Assembly: GCF_018596335.1 (NCBI RefSeq)
Contig: NZ_JAHEPS010000006.1
Coordinates: 62,001 to 126,000 of the forward strand
Direction: 5' to 3'
Source of the DNA: Shewanella jiangmenensis
GTDB taxonomy: Bacteria > Pseudomonadota > Gammaproteobacteria > Enterobacterales > Shewanellaceae
Length of the DNA stretch: 64,000 nt
Shown here: positions 15,538 through 25,385 of the stretch, piece by piece
Position numbering within the stretch: the first letter of the stretch is position 1
How the letters are laid out: each line of letters begins with the position of its first letter
Notes under the pieces: generated by a model
What the model was told of the DNA's origin: nothing
Databases searched by the model: none
What the model saw: the letters and a program-made list of their open reading frames with translations, nothing else
Made by a program: the position numbers and the translations under genes

Positions 15538-17163
15538 TCAGTTGGCAGGCCTTAAGCTGTGAAACTCGCTTTGCTGCAGATAGCCCGGGCGGGCATCTGA
15601 ATTGGCAAGGGCATGGGCAACGTCAAAAAATACCGCCATGTCTTCCAGGGCGCCGGATAAATCCCAGTCGGCGCGGTATTCGTCGCACACGTTGTGGTAG
15701 CAGCCTTTCATTTTGGCCTGCATGTCGGCCTTGTAAGCGGCGGTGGCTGCATCAATCGGCTCACTGCCGCCACCGGCGAAGGCGGCGGGCACACCGAGTT
15801 TGGCAAAGCTGAAATGGTCGGAGCGGAAAAAGCCACCTGAGGCCGGGTTTTTCTCACTCACGGCCTCGCGGCCCTGCTTTTTGGCTGCATCGATAAAGTA
15901 GTCTTCGAGCTGCGACTGGCCTTTGCCGACTATGGTGAAATCCTTGGTGCGGCCATTGACGTTGGTGGAGTCCAGATTGAGCACCGCAATGGTGTTGTCA
16001 ATTGGATACAAGGGGTTGGCGGCATAGTAACGTGAGCCAAGCAAGCCTTGCTCTTCACCTGTGGTGGCGATAAAGGTCAGTGAGCGGCGATTTTTAATGC
16101 CGACGGCATCGAGGGCGGCAAACTGACGGGCAATTTCGAGTATGCCGGCCACGCCGGAGGCGTTATCGAGCGCGCCATTGTAAATCTTATCGCCATCGCG
16201 GCTGTTGTCCTTGCCGATGTGGTCCCAGTGGGCGGTAAAGAGGATGTGTTCATCGGCTTTGTCGGTGCCGGGCAACGTGGCGACCAGGTTGTGGCTGTCG
16301 GAAAACTTAGCCTCGTTGGCAAAGGCGATATCGGCGCTTTGGTTAAGTGCGGTGTGGCCTGAGCGCTCGGCCGCGGTTTTGCTGAGGCTTATTAAATCAA
16401 GGCCTGCATCGGCAAACAGCGCCTTGGCGGTTGCAAGCTGCATCCAGCCTTCGACCTGAATGCGGTCTTTGCTGTCTGGCAGGTTTGCCAGCTCCTGCTG
16501 CGGTCCGGTCCAGCTGTTTTCCACCACAGACCAGGGGTAAGAGGCGGGGGCGGTGTCGTGGATGATGATGGCACCGAGTGCGCCCTGACGGCTCGCTTCT
16601 TCAAACTTGTAATTCCAGCGGCCGTAGTAGGTCATGGCCTTGCCTTTGAACTTGCCTGACTCTGGCAGGGCAAAGCCCGGGTCGTTTACGAGGATGACGG
16701 CAATTTTGCCCTTCATATCGAGGCCCGCGTAATCGTCCCACTGGTATTCGGGCGCCCTGATGCCGTAGCCAACAAACACCAGCGGCGCATTTTTGATGTC
16801 GATGCCCGCGTTATTGTGGTGGCTGCTGAGCACTATGTCTTTGCGATAGCTGGGATTTTGCTTGCCAAGGCGAATGCGCTGATCTTCTGCGGCTGTGTAG
16901 GTCACCATGGGCACGCTTTGCAGGAAGCTGCCATTGTTGGCACCCTTAAGCCCGGCGGCTTTAAAGGCAGTGCTTAAGTAATCCAGGGTTAACTGTTCAC
17001 CGCGGGTGGTGGGGGCGCGGCCTTCAAAATCATCGGAGGATAAAATTTTGATGTCGTTACGATAGCGGGCTTCATTGAAGTCCGGTGCGGGCGGCTGGGA
17101 CACGGCGCTGCCCTGACTGCAGGCGGTCAGAAGCAGCATCCCCAGCGGGAGCAAAGGTTTCAT
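15538..17163 (-). CDS. M28-family zinc metallopeptidase, lipoprotein
   Basis: The ATG at 17163 (AAGGT upstream) gives 541 residues starting with a lipoprotein signal, lipobox LLTAC (Cys about 15). The frame is open to 17283 but the extension lacks a signal. A protease-associated insert lies at about 130-270. The catalytic part has the zinc and catalytic residues in TAHWDHIG, NGALDNASG, TTGEEQGLLGS and SDHFSF. It likely removes N-terminal amino acids from peptides at the cell envelope. The 5' leader has a 15-bp duplication at 17237-17266. Confidence 0.88.
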   Translation of the reverse strand: MKPLLPLGMLLLTACSQGSAVSQPPAPDFNEARYRNDIKILSSDDFEGRAPTTRGEQLTLDYLSTAFKAAGLKGANNGSFLQSVPMVTYTAAEDQRIRLGKQNPSYRKDIVLSSHHNNAGIDIKNAPLVFVGYGIRAPEYQWDDYAGLDMKGKIAVILVNDPGFALPESGKFKGKAMTYYGRWNYKFEEASRQGALGAIIIHDTAPASYPWSVVENSWTGPQQELANLPDSKDRIQVEGWMQLATAKALFADAGLDLISLSKTAAERSGHTALNQSADIAFANEAKFSDSHNLVATLPGTDKADEHILFTAHWDHIGKDNSRDGDKIYNGALDNASGVAGILEIARQFAALDAVGIKNRRSLTFIATTGEEQGLLGSRYYAANPLYPIDNTIAVLNLDSTNVNGRTKDFTIVGKGQSQLEDYFIDAAKKQGREAVSEKNPASGGFFRSDHFSFAKLGVPAAFAGGGSEPIDAATAAYKADMQAKMKGCYHNVCDEYRADWDLSGALEDMAVFFDVAHALANSDARPGYLQQSEFHSLRPAN

Positions 17164-17236
17164 AGGGTACCTTATTGTTTTTTTACTGTTTTTATTGTGT
17201 TTTGGCTTTGCCATGACTGGCGGCGTTTTGCACTTC

Positions 17237-17266
17237 CCATCATGACAAGGGCCATCATGACAAAGG
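17237..17266. repeat. Two 15-bp tandem copies upstream of the M28 peptidase gene
   Basis: CCATCATGACAAGGG is followed by CCATCATGACAAAGG. One mismatch. Located between nagD and the peptidase gene. Confidence 0.8.
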
Positions 17267-17342
17267 CCGCTTGCCTGTGACAAGGCAAACGGCCTGATTT
17301 TGGTATCAAAATGTGACTTTGTTTTCGAACGCTGTGTTTTGC

Positions 17343-18089
17343 TTAAATCACATCGATGTCGGCGGCGCAGTTAAACACATGGTTTGGCCTGAATGGCTCT
17401 TTATCTATGTCTTCCAGGCGGCTCACCCCTGACAGCACCAGAATGGTTTCAAGCCCTGCCTGAAAACCGGCCAGAATGTCGGTGCGCATGTTATCGCCGA
17501 TAATCACTGTGTTGTGGCTGTGGCCGTTGATGTGATTGAGCGCCGATCGCACTATCCAGCTGCTGGGTTTGCCCACATAAAACGGCTTGCGACCTGTGAT
17601 CCGCTCAATCGGCGCGCACAAAGCGCCGCAGGCCGGTGAATAGGCCGGGCCATGGGTATCCGGGTTGGTGGCGATAAAGCGGGCGCCTGAGGCGACAAAG
17701 CGGGCGGCCTTGTGGATCATGTCCCAGTTGTAAGAGCGGGTTTCACCCACAATGACAAAGTCTGGGTTGATGTCGGTAATGGTAAATCCGGCTTTGTACA
17801 GCTCGTGGGTGAGGGCGCCTTCGCCAATCACAAAGGCCTTGCTGCCTTCCTGATGTTTTAAAAAGTCGGCGGTGGCCATGGCGGCGGTATAAAAGCACTC
17901 CTCCGGCACGTTAATCCCCGCCGCTTCGAGGCGGTTTTGCAGATCTTTGCCGGTTTGCACCGGATAGTTGGTAAGAATAACCAGCGGATTGCCCTGCTCG
18001 AGCACCCGGTGAATAAATTTGTCGCTGCCGGGCACCAGTTTGTTGTCGTGAAGCAGCACTCCATCGATATCACAGATGATGTTTTTCAT
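17343..18089 (-). CDS. nagD: HAD-family nucleotide/sugar phosphatase NagD
   Basis: The ATG at 18089 (AGGA upstream) gives 248 residues, about the size of E. coli NagD. The HAD motif I is CDIDGVLL with both aspartates, motif II is ILTNYP, and the last motif is VIIGDNMRTDILAG. A C2-type cap between holds the TNPDTHGP and GKPSSWIVRSALNHI stretches typical of NagD. The E. coli enzyme dephosphorylates UMP and other nucleoside monophosphates. It is not next to other nag genes here. A 13-bp tandem array lies upstream. Confidence 0.9.
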   Translation of the reverse strand: MKNIICDIDGVLLHDNKLVPGSDKFIHRVLEQGNPLVILTNYPVQTGKDLQNRLEAAGINVPEECFYTAAMATADFLKHQEGSKAFVIGEGALTHELYKAGFTITDINPDFVIVGETRSYNWDMIHKAARFVASGARFIATNPDTHGPAYSPACGALCAPIERITGRKPFYVGKPSSWIVRSALNHINGHSHNTVIIGDNMRTDILAGFQAGLETILVLSGVSRLEDIDKEPFRPNHVFNCAADIDVI

Positions 18090-18257
18090 TGAAAAATCCT
18101 GTTCAAGGCTCCCGTCCCTGGAGAGAAAGGTTGGACGGCTCATCTATCTAAAGCCAATTTTGACGGATTTTCAATGCCAAAGGCCGCTTGGGAAAGGATA
18201 AAGCGCGTTGATGCTCCTTAAACGCGGCTTGGGTTGGCCACTGTAATTGCCGTTTGC

Positions 18258-18335
18258 AGCAATAGAAACCAGCGATAGAAACCAGCTATAGGAACAAGCT
18301 ATCGAAGCCAGCTATCGAAGCCAGCTATAGAAACG
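18258..18335. repeat. Six 13-bp tandem repeats upstream of nagD
   Basis: Units at 18258, 18271, 18284, 18297, 18310 and 18323, of type AGCTATCGAAGCC and AGCTATAGAAACG; copies four and five are identical. The array fills the gap between the nagD and purN genes and sits on the promoter side of nagD. Outside this array the 345-bp gap holds only the purN terminator. Confidence 0.92.
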
Positions 18336-18350
18336 AGGGGGCCAATAACA

Positions 18351-18375
18351 AAAAAGAGACCCGAGGGTCTCTTTT
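18351..18375 (-). terminator. Terminator of the purMN operon
   Basis: AAAAGAGACC pairs with GGTCTCTTTT around a 4-base loop. On the minus strand a T run follows, 60 bp after the purN stop. Confidence 0.82.
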
Positions 18376-18434
18376 AAGGAATGCGCTTCATGAGAGCCGC
18401 CTTGAGCTTGTTCACCGCCGAGCGGCTTTCGCCA

Positions 18435-19073
18435 TCAATCCGGGGCGTAGCCGCTTGCGCCGATTTGTTCGCCATCAAGATAGGCGAGCTCATCGCGCAT
18501 CTTCAGGCGGCCAGCGGCGAACCATTTAACCACCAGAGGGTAAATGGCATGCTCCTGCTCGTGTACCCGCTCGGCAAGCACAGTGGCATCGTCACCTTCA
18601 TACACGGGCACCTTGGCCTGCAAAATAACAGGGCCAGCATCCAGCTCGGGCGTCACAAAATGCACACTGGCACCGTGCTCGGTTTCGCCGGCATCGATGG
18701 CCCGCTGATGGGTATCGAGACCGGTAAACTTGGGCAGCAGTGACGGGTGGATATTGAGCATACGGCCGAGGTAGCGGTTCACAAAACCTTCGGTCAGAAT
18801 GCGCATAAAGCCTGCCAGTACCACCAGATCGGGCTGGTAGGCTTCGATTGCTGCAACGAGGCGCGCGTCGTATTCAGCGCGTTTTTCGCCTTTGCGGGCA
18901 ATCACGCAGCTGGTGTTTATCTCGCCATGGTGGGCACGGACAAGGCCATAGGCGTCAGGCTTGTTGCTGATAACGCCAACAATTTCCACGCCCTGACGGC
19001 CGTGGCACTGGTCGATAATGGCCTGCAGGTTACTGCCACTGCCGGAGATAAGAACGACGACGCGGCAGCTCAT
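18435..19073 (-). CDS. purN: Phosphoribosylglycinamide formyltransferase 1
   Basis: The 212-residue protein matches E. coli PurN in length. It has the ribose-phosphate loop GSGSNLQAIID at the N-terminus, the catalytic Asn-His pair in MLNIHPSLLPKFTG and the Asp in VHFVTPELDAGPVI. It transfers a formyl group from N10-formyl-tetrahydrofolate to glycinamide ribonucleotide, the third step of purine synthesis, in the cytosol. Its ATG overlaps the purM stop codon, so translation is probably coupled. Confidence 0.97.
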   Translation of the reverse strand: MSCRVVVLISGSGSNLQAIIDQCHGRQGVEIVGVISNKPDAYGLVRAHHGEINTSCVIARKGEKRAEYDARLVAAIEAYQPDLVVLAGFMRILTEGFVNRYLGRMLNIHPSLLPKFTGLDTHQRAIDAGETEHGASVHFVTPELDAGPVILQAKVPVYEGDDATVLAERVHEQEHAIYPLVVKWFAAGRLKMRDELAYLDGEQIGASGYAPD

Positions 19074-20110
19074 CAGCGGATCTCCACCTGCTCTTCATCG
19101 CCATTGCGTGCAGCGATATGGCCAATGTGCCAGGCGGTTTCGCCTTCGGCCTTCAGCAGTTCAAGTGCGGCATCTACTTTGTCGGCTGGCAGGGCAACAA
19201 TCATGCCCACGCCGCAGTTAAAGGTGCGGTACATTTCATAGGTTTCGATGTTGCCAGCGCTTTGCAGCCACTGGAACACTACTGGCCACTGCCAGGAGCC
19301 GCCTTCTACCACGGCTTTGCAGTTGTCAGGCAATACGCGTGGGATATTTTCCCAGAAGCCGCCGCCGGTGATGTGCGCCATGGCGTGTACATCGTTTTCG
19401 GCAATCAGCTTGAGCAGTGATTTCACATAAATCTTGGTTGGCTCGAGCAGGTGCTTGATGAGCGGCTTGCCGTTCAGGTCCTGCTGTGGGTCGGCTTTGC
19501 TGACTTCGAGAACCTTACGGATAAGAGAGTAGCCGTTTGAGTGCGGGCCGCTGGAGGCCAGTGCAATCAGGGCATCACCGGCTTTGACTTTGCTGCCGTC
19601 GATGATGTCGGCTTTTTCTACCACGCCCACGCAGAAACCGGCCAGATCGTAGTCTTCACCTTCGTACATGCCTGGCATTTCAGCGGTTTCACCACCGATA
19701 AGGGCACAACCTGACTGGAAGCAGCCTTCGCCGATGCCGTTTACCACGGCAGTAGCGGTTTCAACGTCCAGCTTGCCGGTGGCGTAGTAGTCGAGGAAAA
19801 ATAAAGGCTCAGCGCCCTGAACGATCAGGTCGTTCACACACATGGCCACCAGATCCACACCGACGGTATCGTGACTCTTGAAGTCGATAGCCAGACGCAG
19901 CTTGGTTCCCACGCCATCGGTACCGGATACCAGCACTGGGTGCTTGTACTTGGTTGGCAGTTCACACAGGGCACCAAAACCACCCAGATTACCCATCACC
20001 TCAGGGCGGCGGGTACGCTTAACGGCAGACTTGATGTTTTGAACCAGTGCATTGCCTGCGTCGATATCGACACCGGCGTCTTTATAGCTCAGTGGAGTAG
20101 GAGTGCTCAC
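19073..20110 (-). CDS. purM: Phosphoribosylformylglycinamidine cyclo-ligase
   Basis: A GTG at 20110 with AGAGGA upstream gives [19 protein letters not shown] and a 345-residue protein, the E. coli length. The frame is open to 20248 but the extra part lacks similarity. Conserved parts include the AIR-synthase ATP loop [34 protein letters not shown] and [13 protein letters not shown]. It makes 5-aminoimidazole ribonucleotide, using ATP. First gene of purMN, divergent from upp with 229 bp between starts; I could not find a convincing PurR site there. Confidence 0.97.
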   Translation of the reverse strand: MSTPTPLSYKDAGVDIDAGNALVQNIKSAVKRTRRPEVMGNLGGFGALCELPTKYKHPVLVSGTDGVGTKLRLAIDFKSHDTVGVDLVAMCVNDLIVQGAEPLFFLDYYATGKLDVETATAVVNGIGEGCFQSGCALIGGETAEMPGMYEGEDYDLAGFCVGVVEKADIIDGSKVKAGDALIALASSGPHSNGYSLIRKVLEVSKADPQQDLNGKPLIKHLLEPTKIYVKSLLKLIAENDVHAMAHITGGGFWENIPRVLPDNCKAVVEGGSWQWPVVFQWLQSAGNIETYEMYRTFNCGVGMIVALPADKVDAALELLKAEGETAWHIGHIAARNGDEEQVEIR

Positions 20111-20339
20111 GGAGGATCCTCTAATAGGGTACATCGAGTGGTTTTTATGGGGGCGTATTCTAGCAGTTTGTGTGGGGTGTCGAAAGGGCAGTTTTGGTTT
20201 TAAGGCGGCGTTTTGGCGACTAAGCAGGCGACTTGGCTCACGATTCATTCTTTTCGCAAAACTTTATGTTTTCACTAAAGAACAAATCCACTAAAATCGA
20301 AAAAATTTGCCCAAAAAATGCCAAACGCAGGAGAAAGAC

Positions 20340-20966
20340 ATGAAAGTTGTCGAGGTAAAGCATCCCCTGGTTCGCCACAAAGTTGGCCTGATGCGCGAAG
20401 GTGATATCAGCACCAAGCGTTTCCGTGAACTTGCCGCCGAAGTGGGCAGTCTGCTCACCTATGAAGCCACCGCAGACTTTGAAACCGAGACTGTGACCAT
20501 TGAAGGCTGGAATGGCCCGGTGCAGGTGGATCAGATAAAAGGCAAAAAAGTGACTGTGGTGCCTATCCTGCGTGCCGGTCTTGGCATGATGGACGGCGTG
20601 CTTGAGCACATTCCAAGCGCCCGCATTTCTGTTGTCGGCATTTACCGCGACGAAAAGACCCTCGAGCCTGTGCCTTACTTTGAAAAGCTTTGCAGTCATG
20701 TTGAAGAGCGTATCGCGCTGGTGGTCGACCCCATGCTGGCTACCGGCGGCTCCATGATTGCCACCATCGACTTGCTCAAGTCCCGTGGCTGCAAGCAAAT
20801 CAAGGCGCTGGTGTTGGTAGCAGCCCCTGAGGGGATTGCCGCACTTGAGAAAGCCCATCCGGACGTTGAGCTTTACACCGCCGCCATCGACAAGTGCCTT
20901 AATGAGCACGGCTACATTCTGCCGGGGCTTGGCGATGCCGGTGATAAGATTTTCGGTACCAAATAA
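20340..20966 (+). CDS. upp: Uracil phosphoribosyltransferase
   Basis: AGGAGA precedes the ATG at 20340, giving 208 residues as in E. coli. The PRPP-binding loop is [12 protein letters not shown], and the uracil-binding end is [17 protein letters not shown]. It salvages uracil to UMP in the cytosol. Divergent from purM, a common pairing of pyrimidine salvage and purine synthesis genes in this group. An AT-rich stretch with a TAAAAT element lies about 45 bp before the start. A bidirectional terminator separates it from the convergent transporter gene. Confidence 0.97.
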   Translation: MKVVEVKHPLVRHKVGLMREGDISTKRFRELAAEVGSLLTYEATADFETETVTIEGWNGPVQVDQIKGKKVTVVPILRAGLGMMDGVLEHIPSARISVVGIYRDEKTLEPVPYFEKLCSHVEERIALVVDPMLATGGSMIATIDLLKSRGCKQIKALVLVAAPEGIAALEKAHPDVELYTAAIDKCLNEHGYILPGLGDAGDKIFGTK

Positions 20967-21015
20967 GTAGCATCCATTAAACCGCTGCAAGATACATTGC
21001 TGCGATGCCGGATAA

Positions 21016-21044
21016 GCAAAAAGCGCCCTTGGGCGCTTTTTTCG
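21016..21044. terminator. Bidirectional terminator between upp and the antiporter-type gene
   Basis: AAAAAGCGCCC and GGGCGCTTTTTT form a stem with a short loop (TT), with A and T runs on both sides. It can serve both convergent genes. Confidence 0.85.
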
Positions 21045-21076
21045 TATCCTGCGGTATTTCTTTTTGGCTAATCCGC

Positions 21077-22399
21077 TCACAGCACCATGGCGGCGACCCA
21101 GCCAAACACCAACAGCGGAATGTTGTAGTGGATAAAGGTTGGGATCACGCTGTCGCGCATATGGTCGTGCTGACCATCGGCGTTAAGGCCTGCGGTGGGG
21201 CCAAGGGTCGAGTCAGACGCAGGCGAGCCGGCATCACCCAGCGCGGCGGCGGTGCCCACCAGGGCAATGGTCGCTGGCACTGAAAAGCCAAACGACAGCG
21301 CCAGTGGCACATAAATAGTGGCGATGATCGGAATGGTCGAAAACGACGAGCCGATGCCCATGGTAATAAGCAGGCCAACCAGCAACATCAAAAACGCCGC
21401 CAGCGCCTTATTATCGCCTATCATACTGCTTAAGGATGACACCAGGGTGCCCACATCACCGGTGGCCTTGACCACAGCTGCAAAACCCGCAGCGGCAATC
21501 ATGATAAAGCCTATATTGGCCATCATTCGTACGCCCTGGGTAAAGATATCCTGATCTGCCACATGCTTAAGGGCGCCGGAGAGGCTGAACACCATAAAGC
21601 CAATCAGGGCACCGAAAATCATCGAGTCGGTTTCAAGCTGCACCAGCAGGGTGGCAACAATGGCAACCAGAGCGACCACCAGGCTGCGCCTGTTGATGGC
21701 GACTTCCGGCTCGGCGGCAAGAATTTTGGCTTCCATGTAGCGGCGCGGTTTGCGATACGAGATAAATACCGCCGTCAGCAATCCAAACACCATGCCAAGG
21801 GCAGGGATGAGCATAGCGCCCGGCACCTGATCTATGCTGGCTTCAAGACCATTGCCCTTGAGGTTGGCGAGCAGTATGTCATTGAGAAAAATGCCGCCAA
21901 AACCTACCGGCAGCACCATATAGGTGGTCACCAAGCCAAAGGTGAGTACACAGGCCACGAGGCGCCGGTCAAGCTTGAGCTTGGACATCAAATGCAACAG
22001 CGGTGGCACCAGAATAGGAATAAAGGCAATGTGTATCGGTAAAATATTCTGCGATGCCATTGCCATGGCAAGCAGCGCCAGCAGCAGTAACATGCGCACT
22101 GTGCCGAGGGTTTTGGGATTGGTCTCGCCGCCAAGTTTGTGAATCACGCCGTGGGAAATCACAGTCGTGAGCCCGGAGTGAGAAAGGGCAACGGCAAAGG
22201 CGCCAAGGAGCGCGTAACTTAAGGCAATCTGGGCGCCGCCGCCAAGGCCGGTATTAAAGGCATCTATGGTGGCAGACATATCAAGCCCGCCAAGCAGGCC
22301 TGCGACCAGCGCACTGATGGTCAGGGCGATAACCACATTCACCCGCGCCAGGCTCAGCGCCAGCATCAGGCAAACGGCAATAACCACGGAATTCATCAT
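21077..22399 (-). CDS. Na+/H+ antiporter family protein (NhaC-like, COG2056)
   Basis: The start is placed at the paired ATG codons at 22399/22396; upstream codons in the frame have no membrane character. The 440-residue protein has about eleven hydrophobic segments. [19 protein letters not shown] and the C-terminal [19 protein letters not shown] are hallmarks of this carrier family. Members are annotated as Na+/H+ antiporters or as amino-acid permeases (YuiF); the substrate is therefore uncertain. Located in the inner membrane, transcribed alone toward upp. Confidence 0.82.
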   Translation of the reverse strand: MMNSVVIAVCLMLALSLARVNVVIALTISALVAGLLGGLDMSATIDAFNTGLGGGAQIALSYALLGAFAVALSHSGLTTVISHGVIHKLGGETNPKTLGTVRMLLLLALLAMAMASQNILPIHIAFIPILVPPLLHLMSKLKLDRRLVACVLTFGLVTTYMVLPVGFGGIFLNDILLANLKGNGLEASIDQVPGAMLIPALGMVFGLLTAVFISYRKPRRYMEAKILAAEPEVAINRRSLVVALVAIVATLLVQLETDSMIFGALIGFMVFSLSGALKHVADQDIFTQGVRMMANIGFIMIAAAGFAAVVKATGDVGTLVSSLSSMIGDNKALAAFLMLLVGLLITMGIGSSFSTIPIIATIYVPLALSFGFSVPATIALVGTAAALGDAGSPASDSTLGPTAGLNADGQHDHMRDSVIPTFIHYNIPLLVFGWVAAMVL

Positions 22400-22611
22400 T
22401 AAATCGTCTTCATTTTCTAAAACGGATATTTTGGCGAGCCTGGGGGGCCCTTGTCCAGCCGGGCGGCTGAATTGACGCTTAAATTTGCCAAATGTGATCT
22501 GCACGTGGCCTACGCGGAAAATAACCGTGAACTTAATACGGACAAAATGTCGATAAAATCAACGTCCGGCGCCACCACGGCGCCAAATGTGTGATATTGG
22601 CTCGATTTGGG

Positions 22612-22639
22612 TTGTAAGCGTACGGGCACCTCTTATAAT
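22612..22639 (+). promoter_or_regulatory. Sigma70-type promoter of the peroxiredoxin gene
   Basis: TTGTAA (22612-22617), a 16-bp spacer and a consensus TATAAT (22634-22639), 62 bp before the start codon. The near-perfect -10 box fits an abundant protein. Confidence 0.7.
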
Positions 22640-22700
22640 GCTGAATATCAAACAGGAAAGTTCGTATTATCCACAGCTCAATCCATAGATGGAGGTAACA

Positions 22701-23306
22701 ATGAGCGTATTAGTAGGTCGTAAGGCCCCCGATTTTACCGCTGCTGCCGTGCTGGGTTCAGGCGAGATCGTAGATAACTTCAACCTGACTGCTGCCATCA
22801 AGGGCAAGCCAGCCGTGGTTTTCTTCTACCCACTGGACTTCACCTTCGTATGTCCTTCTGAGCTTATCGCTTTTGATCACCGTATGGATGAGTTCAAGAA
22901 GCGTGGCGTGGAAGTGATTGGTGTGTCTATCGACTCTCAGTTCACCCACAACGCCTGGCGTAACACCCCGGTTGAAAAGGGCGGCATCGGTCAGGTGCAG
23001 TACACCCTGGTTGCCGACGTTAAGCACGACATCTGCAAAGCGTACGATGTTGAGCACCCAGAAGCCGGTGTGGCTTTCCGTGGCTCGTTCCTGATCGACA
23101 AAGAAGGTAACGTACGTCACCAGGTAGTGAACGATCTGCCGCTGGGCCGTAACGTTGACGAAATGCTGCGTATGATTGACGCGCTGCAGTTCCACGAAGA
23201 GCACGGCGAAGTGTGTCCTGCCGGCTGGATCAAAGGTAAGAAAGGCATGAGCGCCAACCCAGACGGCGTTGCTGCTTACCTGAGCGAAAACGCAAACGAA
23301 CTGTGA
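22701..23306 (+). CDS. Typical 2-Cys peroxiredoxin (AhpC/TSA family)
   Basis: GGAGGT lies just before the ATG at 22701; the upstream in-frame ATG at 22689 lacks a site. The 201-residue protein has the peroxidatic cysteine in DFTFVCPSE (about residue 51) and the resolving cysteine in EVCPAGW (about 172), so it is a typical two-cysteine enzyme. It reduces hydrogen peroxide and alkyl hydroperoxides in the cytosol. No ahpF reductase gene is beside it, so thioredoxin is the likely donor. Codon choice is strongly biased toward favoured codons, as in highly expressed genes. Confidence 0.93.
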   Translation: MSVLVGRKAPDFTAAAVLGSGEIVDNFNLTAAIKGKPAVVFFYPLDFTFVCPSELIAFDHRMDEFKKRGVEVIGVSIDSQFTHNAWRNTPVEKGGIGQVQYTLVADVKHDICKAYDVEHPEAGVAFRGSFLIDKEGNVRHQVVNDLPLGRNVDEMLRMIDALQFHEEHGEVCPAGWIKGKKGMSANPDGVAAYLSENANEL

Positions 23307-23334
23307 TCTGTCACTCCTTCGGGAGTAGCCGGAT

Positions 23335-23363
23335 TAAAAAAGCCGCCCACGGGCGGCTTTTTG
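23335..23363 (+). terminator. Terminator after the peroxiredoxin gene
   Basis: AAAAAGCCGCCC, a two-base loop and GGGCGGCTTTTT, 30 bp after the stop. Symmetric enough to stop the convergent rnt transcript as well. Confidence 0.87.
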
Positions 23364-23379
23364 CATTCTGCGATGTGAC

Positions 23380-24057
23380 TCAGTCGGCCGTGCCTGCCGC
23401 ATCGGCCTCGTCATCAAGCTCGGCGCCCACAAGCGGCCAGCCGCCAAGGGCCTTCCAGCGGTTAACAATATGACAAAAAAGCTCGGCGGTGCGCTCGGTA
23501 TCGTAAAGCGCGCTGTGGGCTTCTTTATTATCAAACGGAATGCCGGCAATTTTACAGGCCTGCGCCAGCACAGTATGCCCGAGCGCTAGCCCCGACAAAC
23601 AGGCGGTGTCGAAGGTGGCAAAGGGATGAAACGGCGAGCGTTTTACGCCGCTGCGCTCAATCGCTTTGCTGACAAAACCATGATCGAACGCTGCGTTGTG
23701 GGCGACGACAATGGCGCGGTGACAGTCGCTGGCCTTAAGCGCCTTGCGCACTTCTTTGAAGATTTCCAGCAGCGCCTCTTTCTCGCTTACGGCGCCGCGC
23801 AGGGGATTGCTCGGGTCAATGCCGTTAAAGGCCAGCGCCGCCGGTTCAAGATTGGCGCCTTCAAAGGGCTCAACATTAAAATGCAGGGTTTTATCCAGCA
23901 CCAGCTCGCCATCCTCGGTCATTTTGAGGGTGGTGGCCGCAATTTCAAGCAGGGCGTCGGTTTGGGCATTAAAGCCTGCGGTTTCAACGTCGATAACCAC
24001 AGGCAAGTATCCGCGAAACCTGTGTTTGAGCTTATTGGGGTTGAAAACGTCCGGCAT
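23380..24057 (-). CDS. rnt: Ribonuclease T
   Basis: The start at 24057 ([17 protein letters not shown]) gives 225 residues, close to the E. coli enzyme (215). It is a DEDDh exonuclease: motif [10 protein letters not shown], motif [12 protein letters not shown], and motif [19 protein letters not shown] with the catalytic His. It trims 3' ends of tRNA and other stable RNAs. The frame extends to 24117, but the family start is at 24057. It is divergent from motY. Confidence 0.95.
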   Translation of the reverse strand: MPDVFNPNKLKHRFRGYLPVVIDVETAGFNAQTDALLEIAATTLKMTEDGELVLDKTLHFNVEPFEGANLEPAALAFNGIDPSNPLRGAVSEKEALLEIFKEVRKALKASDCHRAIVVAHNAAFDHGFVSKAIERSGVKRSPFHPFATFDTACLSGLALGHTVLAQACKIAGIPFDNKEAHSALYDTERTAELFCHIVNRWKALGGWPLVGAELDDEADAAGTAD

Positions 24058-24200
24058 CCTGAATTCTCTGACAATCGTAAAGGGCGCTATTATGCTAAAT
24101 GCGGGCGGGGCTGTCATGTTTGATTGGCTGAAATATAAGCTAAAGAACCGCTGAGATTGGTCGATACTGTCAGAGTAGACTCCTGAAACCGGAATTTGTT

Positions 24201-25070
24201 ATGTGGCGATCACTGTTTTTGCTCCTCGGTATATCACTGCCCTGTGCGGTGACGGCCGATGTTCGCCATTATGTTGCTGCCCTCGATGAGTCCCAGTGGC
24301 GCATTGCCGAGAGCAGTCGCATCCGCTGCAGCCTTGAGCACGATATTCCGTCCTACGGCAAAGCGGTGTTTTCGAGTGCAGCCGGTAAAGAGCAGAACCT
24401 GTTGTTTACCCTCGATATGTGGGCCAAGCCCGATGCGGCTACCACCGCAACCTTGGTGAGCAAGTCGCCGTCCTGGCGCCCGGGTGAGAGTAACGAGAAC
24501 ATTACCCGCCTTACTTACATGCGTGATTTTAACGGTGAAGTGCCGAAAAAGGCCGCCTGGTCGATGCTGGCCGAGCTTGATCGTGGCCGCGAGCCGACCT
24601 TTTATTACGCCGATTGGTACAACAGCGACAACAAGATTGCCGTTGGCTTATCGGCGGCCAATTTCAAACGGAAATACACTGAGTTTCGTCAGTGTCTGGC
24701 AGGGCTCTTGCCCTACAGCTTTGAAGATATCGCCTTTACCGTGCTCAATTACAACCCGGGCGGCACTGAGCTGACCCGATTCTCGCAGGCGCAGCTTGCC
24801 AGGGTGCAGGAGTATCTAAGCCAGGATCCGGAAGTAGAGCTGATTTTAATTAACGCCTATACCGACAGTTATGGTGGCCGCAGTATCAACCAGAAGGTAT
24901 CTGAAAAGCGTGCCGATTCAGTGAAAGCCTTCTTTGTTGGCAAAGGGATCCCCGCTGAGCGGATAATGACCGAAGGCCACGGTGAGACCCGCCATGTGGC
25001 GTCCAATCAGGGCGATGATGAGCGTGCCCGTAACCGCCGGGTGGTGGTGCAGATCACCAAGTCCATCTGA
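24201..25070 (+). CDS. motY: Sodium-type flagellar protein MotY
   Basis: The 289-residue protein has a signal peptide (to about residue 19). An N-terminal domain (about 20-155) follows with the MotY-type start VRHYVAALDESQW and PSWRPGESNENITRL. The C-terminal OmpA-like peptidoglycan-binding domain (about 175-285) has LILINAYTDSYGGRSINQ and ERARNRRVVVQI. MotY forms part of the T-ring that holds the Na+-driven PomAB stator in polar flagella of Vibrio and Shewanella. It is divergent from rnt and ends in a clear terminator. Confidence 0.92.
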   Translation: MWRSLFLLLGISLPCAVTADVRHYVAALDESQWRIAESSRIRCSLEHDIPSYGKAVFSSAAGKEQNLLFTLDMWAKPDAATTATLVSKSPSWRPGESNENITRLTYMRDFNGEVPKKAAWSMLAELDRGREPTFYYADWYNSDNKIAVGLSAANFKRKYTEFRQCLAGLLPYSFEDIAFTVLNYNPGGTELTRFSQAQLARVQEYLSQDPEVELILINAYTDSYGGRSINQKVSEKRADSVKAFFVGKGIPAERIMTEGHGETRHVASNQGDDERARNRRVVVQITKSI

Positions 25071-25119
25071 GTCAGTCCCGTTTATGGACTGAGGGGAGGT
25101 CGAATAGACCTTTCGATAA

Positions 25120-25147
25120 CCAAAGCCGCATTCAGCGGCTTTTTTGT
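25120..25147 (+). terminator. Terminator of motY
   Basis: AAAGCCGC pairs with GCGGCTTT around ATTCA, and six T follow, about 50 bp after the motY stop. Confidence 0.85.
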
Positions 25148-25208
25148 TGGCTCGAATGCCGTGTTAAAGCGAGATGTGAGGCGAAAGAGGGATACATGGG
25201 CTTAGGGT

Positions 25209-25238
25209 AAAAAAAAGCCCACTTGAAACCAAGCGGGC
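25209..25238 (-). terminator. Orphan terminator, end of the candidate small RNA
   Basis: Stem of GCCCGCTTGG with AAGTGGGC (one G-T pair), then eight T on the minus strand. No minus-strand gene precedes it. Confidence 0.8.
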
Positions 25239-25379
25239 CGCAAAAGAATAAGCATTGCAATCAACAAATTGAAGGAAGGAAGTCAAGCATAAGAACCAGG
25301 GATGATATCGATGTGTCAGACACAGCGATAAAATGTTCTTTGTTTTCACAATCTGACAGAGCAGACACTTCCGGAAAAC
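25209..25379 (-). ncRNA. Candidate small regulatory RNA (promoter and terminator without a gene)
   Basis: On the minus strand a near-consensus promoter (25386-25414) is followed about 170 nt later by a strong terminator: GCCCGCTTGG, loop, AAGTGGGC and eight T. No convincing reading frame lies between; the only one starts at a GTG without a ribosome binding site and runs through the terminator. Inside are a C/U-rich stretch (CTTCCTTCCTTC), a possible 6-bp stem from TGTCAG with CTGACA, and a U-rich segment before the terminator hairpin, features common in Hfq-dependent small RNAs. It resembles no small RNA I know. Start and end are predictions. Confidence 0.6.
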
Positions 25380-25385
25380 GTGGCC

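Noticed and set aside
20111..20339. PurR operator between purM and upp
   Set aside because: No sequence close to the known PurR palindrome was found; only AT-rich promoter-like sequence is present.
20238..21080. Open frame of 280 codons antisense to upp
   Set aside because: No domain, and upp is certain.
25164..25349. 61-codon minus-strand frame over the candidate small RNA
   Set aside because: Starts at a GTG without a ribosome binding site and reads through the terminator hairpin and its T run.
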